The translations under genes and the position numbers were made by a program. The notes beneath the pieces are model-generated. The model did no database searches. It had not been told where the DNA came from and saw nothing but the letters and a program-made list of their open reading frames with translations. DNA of 64,000 nt from Clostridium sp. BJN0013. GTDB taxonomy: Bacteria > Bacillota > Clostridia > Clostridiales > Clostridiaceae. Location of the stretch: NCBI RefSeq assembly GCF_040939125.1, contig NZ_CP162495.1, forward strand, positions 3,410,001 through 3,474,000, written 5' to 3'. Shown here piece after piece: positions 43,734 to 52,886 of this stretch (its first letter is position 1; each line of letters starts with the position of its first letter).

Positions 43734-43872
43734 CCATACTAGTTACTTAATCGTATAATATATAGAAAGATTTATGTAAACTCCCGGTAAATAATAAATA
43801 TATAAATTGGAGGGTACACAAATTATATAGTGAAAAACATTTATGGGAGTTTACACAAACTTATTTATTAAA
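43697..43872 (-). ncRNA. Candidate small RNA or attenuator leader
   Basis: A TATAAT at about 43878-43883 on the minus strand would start a transcript of about 175 bases. It begins with a perfect 11-base stem, TGTAAACTCCC (43845-43855) with GGGAGTTTACA (43775-43785), flanked by further ATAAAT/ATTTA pairing around a loop of about 59 bases, and ends in the terminator at 43697. No known riboswitch class is recognised. Confidence 0.45.
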
Positions 43873-44040
43873 TTAGTCATTATAATATATTCATTAACAT
43901 GATTATATCATTAAACCAATATATTTAAAACCTCTATATTAATAAATTTTTCAAGATATATCTTTGAAATAATTTACGTTAACACAATTTACAGCTTTGA
44001 ATATATTATCATTGTAGAGAGAATATACGAGGTGAAAATA

Positions 44041-44253
44041 TTGTATTCAAGATTTATTCCCTATGTAAATCCCCAGTTTATGCGTAATTCTAATCTTCCT
44101 CCTTCTTCGGGTAGAAGGCTTGCAAGAGCATACGTTCCTATGCAGCCTTATATAGGCCTACTTCCTTTAAATATTGCATTAAAAAAAGGTACTATATTCC
44201 CAAACCTTGTTATGCCTTACCCTGAAAATGAAGATTGTGTAGGAGGAAAATAA
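44041..44253 (+). CDS. cotJA: Spore coat-associated protein CotJA
   Basis: About 70 residues. RFIPYVNPQF, RLARAYVPMQPYIGLLPLNI and KKGTIFPNLVMPYPE are the CotJA pattern. I place the start at TTG 44041, six bases after GAGGTG; a GTG at 44032 lies inside that site. It is the first gene of cotJA-cotJB-cotJC, whose product lies in the inner coat of spores. Confidence 0.93.
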   Translation: MYSRFIPYVNPQFMRNSNLPPSSGRRLARAYVPMQPYIGLLPLNIALKKGTIFPNLVMPYPENEDCVGGK

Positions 44254-44255
44254 AT

Positions 44256-44510
44256 ATGGATAACCGCGAAAATTTACTGAATAAAATTCGTCAATTGGAA
44301 TTTGCTACACTAGATTTAAGTATATTTTTAGATAACTTTCCCGATAACAAAAAAGCATTATCAGACTTCAATACATTCTCAAAACAGCTTATGAAACTTA
44401 TAAGAGAATATGAACTAAACTTTGGTGCTCTATTTAATTTTGGCTTCTCCCAAAGTCAGTACCCCTGGACATGGGTAAATGAACCCTGGCCTTGGGAATC
44501 TGACATGTAG
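44256..44510 (+). CDS. cotJB: Spore coat protein CotJB
   Basis: 84 residues from the ATG after AGGAGG. LNKIRQLEFATLDLSIFLDN and YPWTWVNEPWPWE are diagnostic of CotJB. It begins two bases after the cotJA stop. A frame opening further upstream within cotJA has no ribosome site. Confidence 0.93.
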   Translation: MDNRENLLNKIRQLEFATLDLSIFLDNFPDNKKALSDFNTFSKQLMKLIREYELNFGALFNFGFSQSQYPWTWVNEPWPWESDM

Positions 44511-44522
44511 GAGGTAGTATAT

Positions 44523-45095
44523 ATGTGGATTTATGAAAAAAAATTACAACATCCTGTAAATATTAGATGTAAAGACCTTCAAATGGCAAAATATCTGGTT
44601 GCCCAATACGGAGGTCCCGATGGGGAATTAAGTGCCGGTATTAGATACTTGAATCAACGTTATACTATGCCTACCGGTAAAACCCAAGGACTACTTACAG
44701 ATATAGGTACTGAGGAATTAGCCCATGTTGAAATTATAGCTACAATGATATATCAACTATTAAAAGATGCTACTATAGATGAAATTAAAGAAGCAGGACT
44801 AGCTTCCCACTATACCCAGCATGGTAAAGCTACTTTTCCTGTAGATGCCAATGGCGTTCCATGGACAGCTGCATATATTCAAGCTTCAGGAGATCCTATA
44901 ACAGATCTTCATGAAGATATGGCCGCTGAACAAAAAGCCAGGACAACTTATGAACATCTAATAAAGTTAACAGACGATGCCGACATAATAGATGTTTTGA
45001 AATTTCTATGGGCAAGAGAAATTGTCCATTTTCAACGTTTTGGAGAAGCTCTTGTACAAATACAGGACTTCATGGATACTAAAAAATGCTTTTAA
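44523..45095 (+). CDS. cotJC: Spore coat protein CotJC (manganese catalase family)
   Basis: 190 residues. Conserved glutamates and histidines of the dinuclear manganese ferritin-like site occur in TDIGTEELAHVEIIATMIYQ, DLHEDMAAEQKARTTYEHL and WAREIVHFQRFGEAL. YGGPDGELSAGIRYLNQRYT is the family N-terminus. It probably protects the spore coat against peroxide and is the last gene of the cotJ operon. Confidence 0.95.
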   Translation: MWIYEKKLQHPVNIRCKDLQMAKYLVAQYGGPDGELSAGIRYLNQRYTMPTGKTQGLLTDIGTEELAHVEIIATMIYQLLKDATIDEIKEAGLASHYTQHGKATFPVDANGVPWTAAYIQASGDPITDLHEDMAAEQKARTTYEHLIKLTDDADIIDVLKFLWAREIVHFQRFGEALVQIQDFMDTKKCF

Positions 45096-45110
45096 TAATG
45101 ATTGATAATT

Positions 45111-45168
45111 AACAAATTGAGAGTTAAGGATTACAAATAAGTATTTCTTTAACTCTTAACTTGTTATT
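45111..45168. terminator. Terminator after cotJC
   Basis: AACAAATTGAGAGTTAAGGA pairs with TCTTTAACTCTTAACTTGTT with one or two bulges, between convergent genes. Confidence 0.7.
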
Positions 45169-45202
45169 TGAGGACTATTATTTTTTAGGAGTACTTGATA
45201 TT

Positions 45203-46078
45203 CTACCCTCCTATAAATTGTCCTCCATTTATATGTATAATTTCACCTGTAACATAAGAAGATTCCGGTGAAGCAAGAAATACATAAGCTGGTGCTATTT
45301 CCACTGGCTGTGCAGGTCTTTTTATAGGACTATTGGAACCAAACTTACCTACTTTTTCAGCACTAAAGGATGACGGAATAAGAGAAGTCCATACTGGTCC
45401 CGGTGCTACTGCATTTACCCTTATATTTCTGCCTATCAAAGATAAAGCCATAGAACGGGTGAAAGACACTATGGCACCTTTTGTGCAGGAATAATCTAAA
45501 AGTGTTTCATTACCACTATAAGCAGTTATAGATGAGGTATTAATTATAGAACTTCCAGGATTAAGATATGGCAATGCAGCCCTGGTAAGATAAAACATAC
45601 TAAATATATTAGTTTTAAAAGTCCTTTCCAGCTGTTCATTTGTTATATCTTCAATACTATTTTGGGTAAATTGTACTCCAGCATTATTTACTAATATATC
45701 TATCTTATTAAACTTATCCATGGTATTTTTAACTGCAGTACTGCAAAAATTATCATCTGAAATATCCCCTGGTAATAACAAACACTGTCTCCCATTTTTT
45801 TCAACAATTTCTTTTGTGTATTTGGCATCATCATGTTCGTCATAATAAATTATTGCCACATTGCACCCTTCCTTTGCAAAAGCTACAGCAACTGCCCTTC
45901 CTATACCGCTGTCTCCTCCCGTAATTAATGCGACCTTGTCTTTTAACCTATTGTTTCCATTGTAATTTGGATCTTCAAATACAGGTCTGGGATTCATTTG
46001 AGATTCTATACCCGGATGTCTATTTTGTATCTGTTCAGGAACAGCTTTAGGAAAGTTTAAGTAAAATTCATTATTCAT
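45203..46078 (-). CDS. SDR-family oxidoreductase (YdaD/GsiB-type general stress dehydrogenase)
   Basis: 291 residues, the extended-N-terminus SDR type. The cofactor motif is ALITGGDSGIGRAVAVAFAK, with ILVNNAGVQF and the catalytic S-Y-K set in TSSITAYSGNETLLDYSCTKGA. The C-terminus GGQFIGG is typical. NAD(P)-dependent, substrate unknown; such proteins in Bacillus are general stress or sporulation proteins. Strong AGGAGG site. Monocistronic. Confidence 0.9.
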   Translation of the reverse strand: MNNEFYLNFPKAVPEQIQNRHPGIESQMNPRPVFEDPNYNGNNRLKDKVALITGGDSGIGRAVAVAFAKEGCNVAIIYYDEHDDAKYTKEIVEKNGRQCLLLPGDISDDNFCSTAVKNTMDKFNKIDILVNNAGVQFTQNSIEDITNEQLERTFKTNIFSMFYLTRAALPYLNPGSSIINTSSITAYSGNETLLDYSCTKGAIVSFTRSMALSLIGRNIRVNAVAPGPVWTSLIPSSFSAEKVGKFGSNSPIKRPAQPVEIAPAYVFLASPESSYVTGEIIHINGGQFIGG

Positions 46079-46166
46079 ATTTTATAAATCCTCCTATACT
46101 ATTTTAAAATCAATTAACAATAGTATTGGTAGATATAAAAATTATAATTCATAAAATATAATAAAT

Positions 46167-46194
46167 TAAAAAAGAGCAGGTTAAACCTTACTCT
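46167..46194 (-). terminator. Terminator of the tRNA-Leu gene
   Basis: On the minus strand AGAGTAAGG and CCTGCTCT form a stem followed by TTTTTTAA, 31 bases after the CCA end. Confidence 0.75.
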
Positions 46195-46224
46195 ACTATT
46201 AGAAACTACTTAAATCATTTATTT

Positions 46225-46310
46225 TGGTGCGAAGGATGGGACTTGAACCCACACGATGTTACTCGCTACCCCCTCAAAGTAGTGCGTCTGCCTATTCCGC
46301 CACCTTCGCA
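46225..46310 (-). tRNA. tRNA-Leu (anticodon GAG), CCA encoded
   Basis: Acceptor stem TGCGAAG/CTTCGCA with encoded CCA. D arm GGCGGAATAGGCAGACGC, anticodon stem CTACT/GGTAG with loop TTGAGGG, long variable arm (GCGAGTAACATCGT) and T arm GGGTTCAAGTCCC. The long variable arm and GAG anticodon identify leucine. Confidence 0.95.
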
Positions 46311-46442
46311 TTCTTCACATTATTTACATTCTTAAAATAATAAAAGTATTATTTAATTCATACAACTTCAAACATACCATATCTCCCAGCCTAACATTAC
46401 AATAGTATTATAATCACTTTTCATAGGGCTGTCAACTAAGAT

Positions 46443-47021
46443 TTAATAATGTATAATTGTTAAATTACTCATTAAGGGGTCTTTATATAAAAATTTGTAA
46501 ATCCTATAATTTACCTCAACCCTTTTAATATATTTATCTGTTTCCTTAAACGGTATGTAATCAAGATTTTTTCCATCTGTTGAATGCTCCGAATTACTTA
46601 ACCACTTTTGTACATTTCCTCTCCCCCCATTATATGCTGCCAGTACAAGCTTCATATCATTGTTAAATTCTGCCTTCAAGTCATTTAAGTACCAACATCC
46701 CATTTTAATATTAAATTCCGGATCATATAGCATGTCTTCATTAAAATCAATTATATTCATTTTTTCTGCTGCCCATTTAGCTGTATCTGGAGTTATCTGC
46801 ATGAGACCTATGGCATCTTTATTTGATTTTACATATCTTTTAAAATTACTCTCTGTTTTAATTACAGCAATTACAAAATAAACATCCAGATTATACTCTT
46901 TAGAATACTTTACTATATAATCTGAATATTTTAAAGGAAAATAATATTTTACCACACTTTTTGCACTGAATATTGCCATTATTATTAATAGTACTACTAC
47001 TATTTTCATTTTAGATTTCAA
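46443..47021 (-). CDS. Lytic transglycosylase (SLT domain), membrane-anchored
   Basis: 192 residues. An N-terminal helix (VVVLLIIMAIFSAKSVVKYY) is followed by the SLT/goose-lysozyme domain: VIAVIKTESNFKRYVKSNKD with the catalytic glutamate, AIGLMQITPDTAKWAAEKM and LAAYNGGRGNVQKWL. It cuts glycan strands of peptidoglycan. TTG start with AAGG upstream. It is downstream of coaE and polA on the same strand. Confidence 0.93.
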   Translation of the reverse strand: MKSKMKIVVVLLIIMAIFSAKSVVKYYFPLKYSDYIVKYSKEYNLDVYFVIAVIKTESNFKRYVKSNKDAIGLMQITPDTAKWAAEKMNIIDFNEDMLYDPEFNIKMGCWYLNDLKAEFNNDMKLVLAAYNGGRGNVQKWLSNSEHSTDGKNLDYIPFKETDKYIKRVEVNYRIYKFLYKDPLMSNLTIIHY

Positions 47022-47065
47022 TGTTATTTATGCCTTAAATATTGTATTTTAAGGCACTCCACCCC

Positions 47066-47665
47066 CTACAATTTCATAGTTATCTTATTTAATATTTCTT
47101 TTAACTGTTTTTTGGTTTCATCTAAGGTATTTGAGTTATCCAATACAAAATCAGCATATTTTCTCTTTTCTTCTAAAGACATTTGAGAATTTATTCTATC
47201 AATTATCTGATTTTTTGTCAATTGATCTCTCTCTTTTACTCTAAATATTTGAGTTTTTTTATTTACCCACACCAGTATAATTATATCTATATATTTATAA
47301 AATCCGCTTTCTATAAGAGTTGCCCCATCTATTACACAGATCTTATCTCCCTTTTTATATAACTCATCTATTTTTTCAAATATTTCTTTTTTAATAAAAG
47401 GCATTATTATATCTTCATATATATTTTTTTTATCCTTATTTGAAAATATATAATCTCCAAATTCTCTTCTTTTTAGCTTTCCCGAATCATCAATAAATTT
47501 CTCTCCAAAAGTAGACTTTATTCTATCCGTTATTACAATATATTTTTCCATTACACCTCTAGCTATAATATCAGCATCTATTATAGCTAGACCCTGTTCC
47601 CGCAATATATTAGAAACAGTACTCTTTCCACTTCCTATACCTCCAGTAAGTCCTATTTTAATCAT
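47066..47665 (-). CDS. coaE: Dephospho-CoA kinase
   Basis: 199 residues. The P-loop is GLTGGIGSGKSTVSNIL, then IIDADIIARGVMEKY and the EDIIMPFIKKEIFE and CVIDGATLIESGFYKYIDI segments. It phosphorylates the 3'-hydroxyl of dephospho-CoA with ATP. It lies 24 bases after polA, the usual clostridial order polA-coaE-SLT. Confidence 0.97.
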   Translation of the reverse strand: MIKIGLTGGIGSGKSTVSNILREQGLAIIDADIIARGVMEKYIVITDRIKSTFGEKFIDDSGKLKRREFGDYIFSNKDKKNIYEDIIMPFIKKEIFEKIDELYKKGDKICVIDGATLIESGFYKYIDIIILVWVNKKTQIFRVKERDQLTKNQIIDRINSQMSLEEKRKYADFVLDNSNTLDETKKQLKEILNKITMKL

Positions 47666-47689
47666 ATCTTCCCCTCACCCTTAACTATT

Positions 47690-50332
47690 TTATTTAACCT
47701 GATACCAATTATCTCCTATACTTATATCCACTTCAAGAGGAACTTTTAGATTAAACACATTTTCCATTTCCCATTTTACGATGTCCTTTACATTCTTTAA
47801 TTCATCTTTATACACATTTAAAACCAGTTCATCGTGAACTTGAAGTATTATTTTACTTTTAAAATTATTCTCTTCCAACCTATTATAAACATTTACCATG
47901 GCTATTTTTATAATATCCGCTGCACTTCCTTGAATAGGGGTATTCATGGCAAATCTTTCCCCTAGAGCTTTCACTATTTTATTAGAAGATTTTATTTCTG
48001 GTATAAATCTTCTTCTATTTAGAATTGTGGTAACATAAAAATCCCTTTCAGCCTGATTTACTATATTATTCATATATAGCTTTACCTTAGGATATTTCTC
48101 AAAATAAGCATCTATATAAGATTTTGCTTCCCTTCTTGATATATTTAAATTTCTGGCCAAACTAAAATCCCCAATACCGTATACTATGCCGAAATTTACA
48201 GCCTTTGCATTGCTTCTCTGTGTAGGTGTAACTTCCTCTAAAGGCACATTAAACACCTCTGATGCAGTTTTAGTATGAATATCACTATGATTTATAAATG
48301 CATTTATTAAATTTTCATCTTCTGATATATGAGCCAGTACCCTAAGTTCTATTTGTGAATAATCTGCAGAAAGTATAACACAATCTTTATTATCCGGTAT
48401 AAATATTTTTCTTATTTCTTTTCCCATCTCATATTTTATAGGTATATTTTGAAGATTAGGCTCGGTGCTTGAAAGTCTTCCTGTAGTAGTTACAGTTTGA
48501 TTAAAATTTGAATGAATTTTACCATCTTGCTCTATTACTCCTTTTAATCCTTCAATATACGTAGAATATAATTTAGTAAGTTGTCTATAATAAACTATTT
48601 TTTCAATTACAGGATGTTTACCATGTAATCTTTCCAACACATCTGCGTTAGTGGAATATCCCGTCTTAGTCTTTTTTATAACAGGTAAATCCAACTTTTC
48701 AAATAATATTTTACCAAGCTGCTTTGGAGAATTTATATTAAATTCTTCCTCAGAGAGAAAATATATTTCCTTTTGTATCCTATCTATTTCTATTTTAAAT
48801 TTTTCCTCCATCTCAGTTAACTTATTCTTATCTACCTTAAATCCTTCACATTCCATAGATGCCAGTACAAAAGTAAGTGGCTGTTCTACTTCATACAACA
48901 GTTTATCCATAGAAGAATCTGATATTTTCTCTTTTAAAATAGAGTATAATCTGTTAAACAACAAGGTTTCTTTTATAAAACAATCTTCCATTTCCTTAGA
49001 GATTTCTATACCCAGATACTCCTTAATAATATCTGGTAGTTCATAGTTGGTTCTAGCCGGATCCATTAAATAAGCTGCTATCTTTATATCAAATTCTATG
49101 CCTAAAAGCTTTATTCCTATTTTATGCAATATACTGCAAGGTACTTTTACATCATAACTCACTTTACTTAAGCTAGGATTTTCAAACAACATTTTAGCTG
49201 TTTCCACTGTTTTAATTTTATTTTCATCATATATTTTTTTTATGTGTATTTCAAAATTTTTTTCTCCTATATTTACAAATATTTCATCTATATAGTTTTT
49301 AGAATAACTATTTTCATTTATAACTTTAAAATTAATGTAAAGCAAATTATCTCTTGCATCATTAGACTGTAAAGAATCTATAAAATTATGAAATTTATTT
49401 AAATTATCTATAATATCACATTCTACTTGAAAGCTTTCCACTTCTATTTTATCCTGTTCCTCCACTTTAGGTATTTTATCTATTAAGGATTTAAACTGAA
49501 GTTTTTCAAATAATTTTCTTAAGCCTTCAGCATTATACTGTTCTTTGGATTCAATAGATTGTAAATCCATTTCTATAGGAACATCTGTGACAATAGTAGC
49601 AAGTTTTTTACTAAATACAGCCTGTTTCATATAATTTTTTAAATTTTCTTGAACTTTTTTTCCTTTAATGTTATCTATATTCTGAAGTACGTTTTCTATG
49701 CTTTTATACTCTTTTATCAACTTAAGGGCAGTTTTCTCTCCTATACCAGGCACTCCTGGTATATTATCTGAAGCATCTCCCATAAGCCCTTTTACATCTA
49801 TAAATTCTGTGGGAGTTATTCCATAATTATCTATAATGCTATTTCTATCGTATATTTCCTTTTGTGTTATACCTTTTTTGGTTATGACAATCTTTACTGA
49901 ATCTGTAGCCAGCTGGAGGGCATCCCTATCTCCTGTAACTATATATACTTCCATCCCTTTCTTTTCTGCAAAAACAGATAATGTCCCCATAAGATCATCT
50001 GCTTCAAATCCATCTATTTCAAAAATACTTATGGATAAAAGCTCCAATATTTGCTTAAGTATAGGAAACTGCTCTGACAGTTCAGGGGGCATTCTTTTTC
50101 TTCCTGCTTTATATTCACTATATTTATCATGTCTAAAGGTAGGTGCACTTCTATCAAAAGTACATACTATATGACTGGGCTCAATTTCCTTTTTCATTTT
50201 TAACAGCATATTTACAAATCCATAAATTGCATTTGTATGAATTCCCTCTGAATTAGTTAAATCAGGCAGTGCATAAAAAGCTCTATTCATTAAACTATGT
50301 CCATCCAATATCAATAATTTTTCCTGAGACAT
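47690..50332 (-). CDS. polA: DNA polymerase I
   Basis: 880 residues. The N-terminal 5'-3' exonuclease domain (1-290) has LLILDGHSLMNRAFYAL, GFEADDLMGTL and KGLMGDASDNIPGVPGIGEK. The middle region lacks the proofreading DxE exonuclease motif, as in other Gram-positive Pol I enzymes. The polymerase has ADYSQIELRVLAHISED (motif A), RSNAKAVNFGIVYGIGDF (motif B) and QVHDELVLNV (motif C). It fills gaps in repair and replication. Confidence 0.97.
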   Translation of the reverse strand: MSQEKLLILDGHSLMNRAFYALPDLTNSEGIHTNAIYGFVNMLLKMKKEIEPSHIVCTFDRSAPTFRHDKYSEYKAGRKRMPPELSEQFPILKQILELLSISIFEIDGFEADDLMGTLSVFAEKKGMEVYIVTGDRDALQLATDSVKIVITKKGITQKEIYDRNSIIDNYGITPTEFIDVKGLMGDASDNIPGVPGIGEKTALKLIKEYKSIENVLQNIDNIKGKKVQENLKNYMKQAVFSKKLATIVTDVPIEMDLQSIESKEQYNAEGLRKLFEKLQFKSLIDKIPKVEEQDKIEVESFQVECDIIDNLNKFHNFIDSLQSNDARDNLLYINFKVINENSYSKNYIDEIFVNIGEKNFEIHIKKIYDENKIKTVETAKMLFENPSLSKVSYDVKVPCSILHKIGIKLLGIEFDIKIAAYLMDPARTNYELPDIIKEYLGIEISKEMEDCFIKETLLFNRLYSILKEKISDSSMDKLLYEVEQPLTFVLASMECEGFKVDKNKLTEMEEKFKIEIDRIQKEIYFLSEEEFNINSPKQLGKILFEKLDLPVIKKTKTGYSTNADVLERLHGKHPVIEKIVYYRQLTKLYSTYIEGLKGVIEQDGKIHSNFNQTVTTTGRLSSTEPNLQNIPIKYEMGKEIRKIFIPDNKDCVILSADYSQIELRVLAHISEDENLINAFINHSDIHTKTASEVFNVPLEEVTPTQRSNAKAVNFGIVYGIGDFSLARNLNISRREAKSYIDAYFEKYPKVKLYMNNIVNQAERDFYVTTILNRRRFIPEIKSSNKIVKALGERFAMNTPIQGSAADIIKIAMVNVYNRLEENNFKSKIILQVHDELVLNVYKDELKNVKDIVKWEMENVFNLKVPLEVDISIGDNWYQVK

Positions 50333-50410
50333 AAAATTACCTCCAAAATTCTACTTAAGTATCTAAAAATTAAATTTTTCTAACTTCTCTATTATAACAT
50401 CTTACTATAT

Positions 50411-51607
50411 TTACTCTCTACTGTTATTTTTCCCCAATGTACTATTCGGGATTTGTAAAATTTCAAACAGTTTTCTATAATTTATATCTGTTTGAATACC
50501 ACTTTTATGCCAGTGATTTTTACATCCACAATAATCAAGAATAACACATTGAGGTACCAAATTCAAATTTCTTGCCTTTAATCCTCCTTCTATTAAATTC
50601 AACACACAGGCAATACCTACAATACCTACATCTCCATATCTTATATGTTTTTTATTAGAAAAAGCATTACTTTCATGAGGAACTATATAAACTTTAAAAT
50701 TATACTTTTTCCCTATTCTATCCAACATATTAACTTTACAGTTTTCAGAGCAGTTCATACATACAAAACCTTCATCTGATTTTTTTCTTCTGCATACTCC
50801 ATAAGGTTTTAAACACATACATGCAGGAAGAAGCACTTTTTTATCATTTGTTTTTAAGAATGTCTTTCTAAAAGCCTTATTTAAAATTTCTGCTCCCACC
50901 ATATTGAGATGATATTCAACTTCTCTTCGCCCACAAAAAATATTATCTTCTCTTGTTCCATAAAACTTATATTCATTGTTTAAAAAACTTTTTACATTCA
51001 AAGTATACCTTCCGAGACTTTCCATAGATTCTTTCTCGAACCAATCTGCTATTTCAACAATAAGTTTACCTGCATTAAGTACATATTCCTTATTATTATG
51101 CTTAAAAAATGAATTCCATATCTCCATTCTTCTAACTTGAAATTTAAATTCTCCTGTAGATTTAAGCCATATTATCAATTTTTGAAAGTCACTTTCTATA
51201 TATACTGTATTATAAATCCTATCTTTATGAATCTCTCTGTTTAAAAGATATCTATATGCCATTTTTCCTCTTATGTTATCTATACACTTTTTAAAAATCC
51301 AGGAGCGTTGTCTCATAATTGAAAGTAAAGATAAAGTTTTACAAGGTATTTTAGGTAAATCTAAAGATTTTTCTGAATACACATTCCACAAAACTCCTAT
51401 GATCAAGACTTCTAGTTGATATTCTTCCCTACTTCTCAATTGTTCTATATTAAAATCTATAATATATGCCCTAAAATCGTCTATTATATTATTTGCTTTA
51501 ATTTTGATTTTTTGTAACACCTGTTCTGAAAAATCAGGTATAAATTTATAATACTCATCAGAATCTTTTAATTTATCTCTAAGATTATAAGTTATATAAT
51601 TTTTCAT
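50411..51607 (-). CDS. DUF116 family cysteine-rich protein
   Basis: 398 residues. The DUF116 core in the C-terminal half has LLPACMCLKPYGVCRRKK, GFVCMNCSENCKVNML, VYIVPHESNAF and DVGIVGIACVLNLIEGGLKA with QCVILDYCGCKNHW. The cysteine pattern suggests a metal or iron-sulfur site. No function is established. The N-terminal 200 residues are helical and less conserved. It has its own ribosome site; the dispersed repeat copy 6 lies upstream. Confidence 0.85.
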   Translation of the reverse strand: MKNYITYNLRDKLKDSDEYYKFIPDFSEQVLQKIKIKANNIIDDFRAYIIDFNIEQLRSREEYQLEVLIIGVLWNVYSEKSLDLPKIPCKTLSLLSIMRQRSWIFKKCIDNIRGKMAYRYLLNREIHKDRIYNTVYIESDFQKLIIWLKSTGEFKFQVRRMEIWNSFFKHNNKEYVLNAGKLIVEIADWFEKESMESLGRYTLNVKSFLNNEYKFYGTREDNIFCGRREVEYHLNMVGAEILNKAFRKTFLKTNDKKVLLPACMCLKPYGVCRRKKSDEGFVCMNCSENCKVNMLDRIGKKYNFKVYIVPHESNAFSNKKHIRYGDVGIVGIACVLNLIEGGLKARNLNLVPQCVILDYCGCKNHWHKSGIQTDINYRKLFEILQIPNSTLGKNNSRE

Positions 51608-51696
51608 ATATTTTCTCTCCTAATTGTGATTAACACACATTTTTACTAGAATTGATAACAATAGTTTTTACTTTTATAATTATTTCATTACTTTTT

Positions 51697-51796
51697 ATTT
51701 ATCCAAACACAACAATTAGCTAATATTTCCATATTCTTCACAGTGGGAGAAAAGCATTCTCATAAGTAAACTCCACCTTAACCTAAGAATCACTTT
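51697..51796 (-). repeat. Dispersed structured repeat, copy 6 with internal deletion
   Basis: Minus strand: AAGTGATTCTTAGG...GGTGGAGTTTACTTATGAGA and ATGCTTTTCTCC join directly to CACTGTGAAG...TATTAGCTAATTG and end GTTTGGATAAAT. Compared with copies 4, 5 and 7, about 55 bases between the two CTCC segments are missing. Confidence 0.75.
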
Positions 51797-51891
51797 ATTT
51801 TACATAATGATCCACATGATCATTTTAAACCCAATATATCCATCAATTTAATAAGGATATATTATAAAAATGCTGTTAAAATAACAACTAT

Positions 51892-52018
51892 AAAACAAGC
51901 CTAAACTTCCAAAACTGGAATGAAGTGCGGGGGATAACAATATTTGAGGTGAATCTTTTTATTAAAAAGTAGGACAATCCCTCTCCGAACCTGTCAACTA
52001 ACCTCGTAGGCTAATTAG
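51892..52018 (+). promoter_or_regulatory. c-di-AMP (ydaO/yuaA) riboswitch
   Basis: The ydaO-type core is visible: GCGGGGGATAACAAT, GAGGTGAAT, AGGACAATCCCTCTCCGAAC and CTGTCAACTAACCTCGTAGG. It directly precedes the ribosome site (AGGGAGGA) of a cell-wall hydrolase gene, the usual target class. c-di-AMP binding is expected to turn the gene off. Confidence 0.9.
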
Positions 52019-52033
52019 GGAGGATATCTATTT

Positions 52034-52795
52034 ATGAATTTCAAAAAAATCAGAACACTACTATTTGCATTAACTTTTTCTATGTTGTCTTTTACACAGG
52101 TATATGCTGCTAATTATACAGTAAAGTCAGGAGATTCTCTATTTAAAATAAGTATACTATTTAAAACCGACGTAGACACCATTATAAAAAATAATAATCT
52201 AAAAGGCAGCGAGATATATCCAAATCAAGTTTTATATGTGGATTCTAAAACATATACTGTAAAACCTTCAGATACCCTTTATTTAATAGCAAAAAAATAC
52301 GGCATATCTCTTAGCACACTAATTGCGGCTAACAGCAATGTGGACAAGTATATTTATCCAAGTGAAGTATTAAACATACCTGCAGGCCGAATTTTTAAAA
52401 GTACAAGCTCCTTAGATCCTATAGTACCCTACAGTGAAAGTGACTTAGATTTACTGGCCAGATTGGTAACTGCTGAAGCTGAAGGAGAAGTTTACAAGGC
52501 CAAAGTAGCTGTAGCTGCTGTAGTATTAAACAGAGTTCAAAGTTCAAAATTTCCATCTACTATAAAAGATGTAATATATGAAGTATCGGGAGGTTATTAT
52601 CAATTTACTCCTGTATATAATGGCTGGATAAACAAGTCCGCTTCCGAAGATTCAAAAAATGCTGCTTATGAAGCACTCTATGGTTCCGATCCAACAAATG
52701 GTGCATTATATTACTTTGATGATAGTACAACAAATACCTGGCTCTGGTCAAAACCCATTGCTTTAAGAGTTGGTAAAATGGTATTTGTATATTAG
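52034..52795 (+). CDS. LysM (two) and SleB-like cell wall hydrolase
   Basis: 253 residues. A signal peptide (about 1-25, ending VYA) is followed by two LysM repeats: YTVKSGDSLFKISILFKTDV and YTVKPSDTLYLIAKKYGIS. The C-terminal domain (about 140-253) is the SleB/CwlJ hydrolase: LLARLVTAEAEGEVYKAKVA, VAAVVLNRVQSSKFPSTIKD and GALYYFDDSTT. It cuts peptidoglycan, possibly during growth or germination. It is controlled by the upstream c-di-AMP riboswitch. Confidence 0.95.
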   Translation: MNFKKIRTLLFALTFSMLSFTQVYAANYTVKSGDSLFKISILFKTDVDTIIKNNNLKGSEIYPNQVLYVDSKTYTVKPSDTLYLIAKKYGISLSTLIAANSNVDKYIYPSEVLNIPAGRIFKSTSSLDPIVPYSESDLDLLARLVTAEAEGEVYKAKVAVAAVVLNRVQSSKFPSTIKDVIYEVSGGYYQFTPVYNGWINKSASEDSKNAAYEALYGSDPTNGALYYFDDSTTNTWLWSKPIALRVGKMVFVY

Positions 52796-52836
52796 TATGA
52801 ATTTGATTACATAAGTTCAATTAATTTTTAAAAATT

Positions 52837-52886
52837 AAGGCATGAGTAAAACTATAGTTTAATTTACTCACGCCTTATATATTTTT
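52837..52886. terminator. Bidirectional terminator
   Basis: AAGGCATGAGTAAA pairs with TTTACTCACGCCTT, followed by ATATATTTTT; it serves the hydrolase and the convergent metI. Confidence 0.88.
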
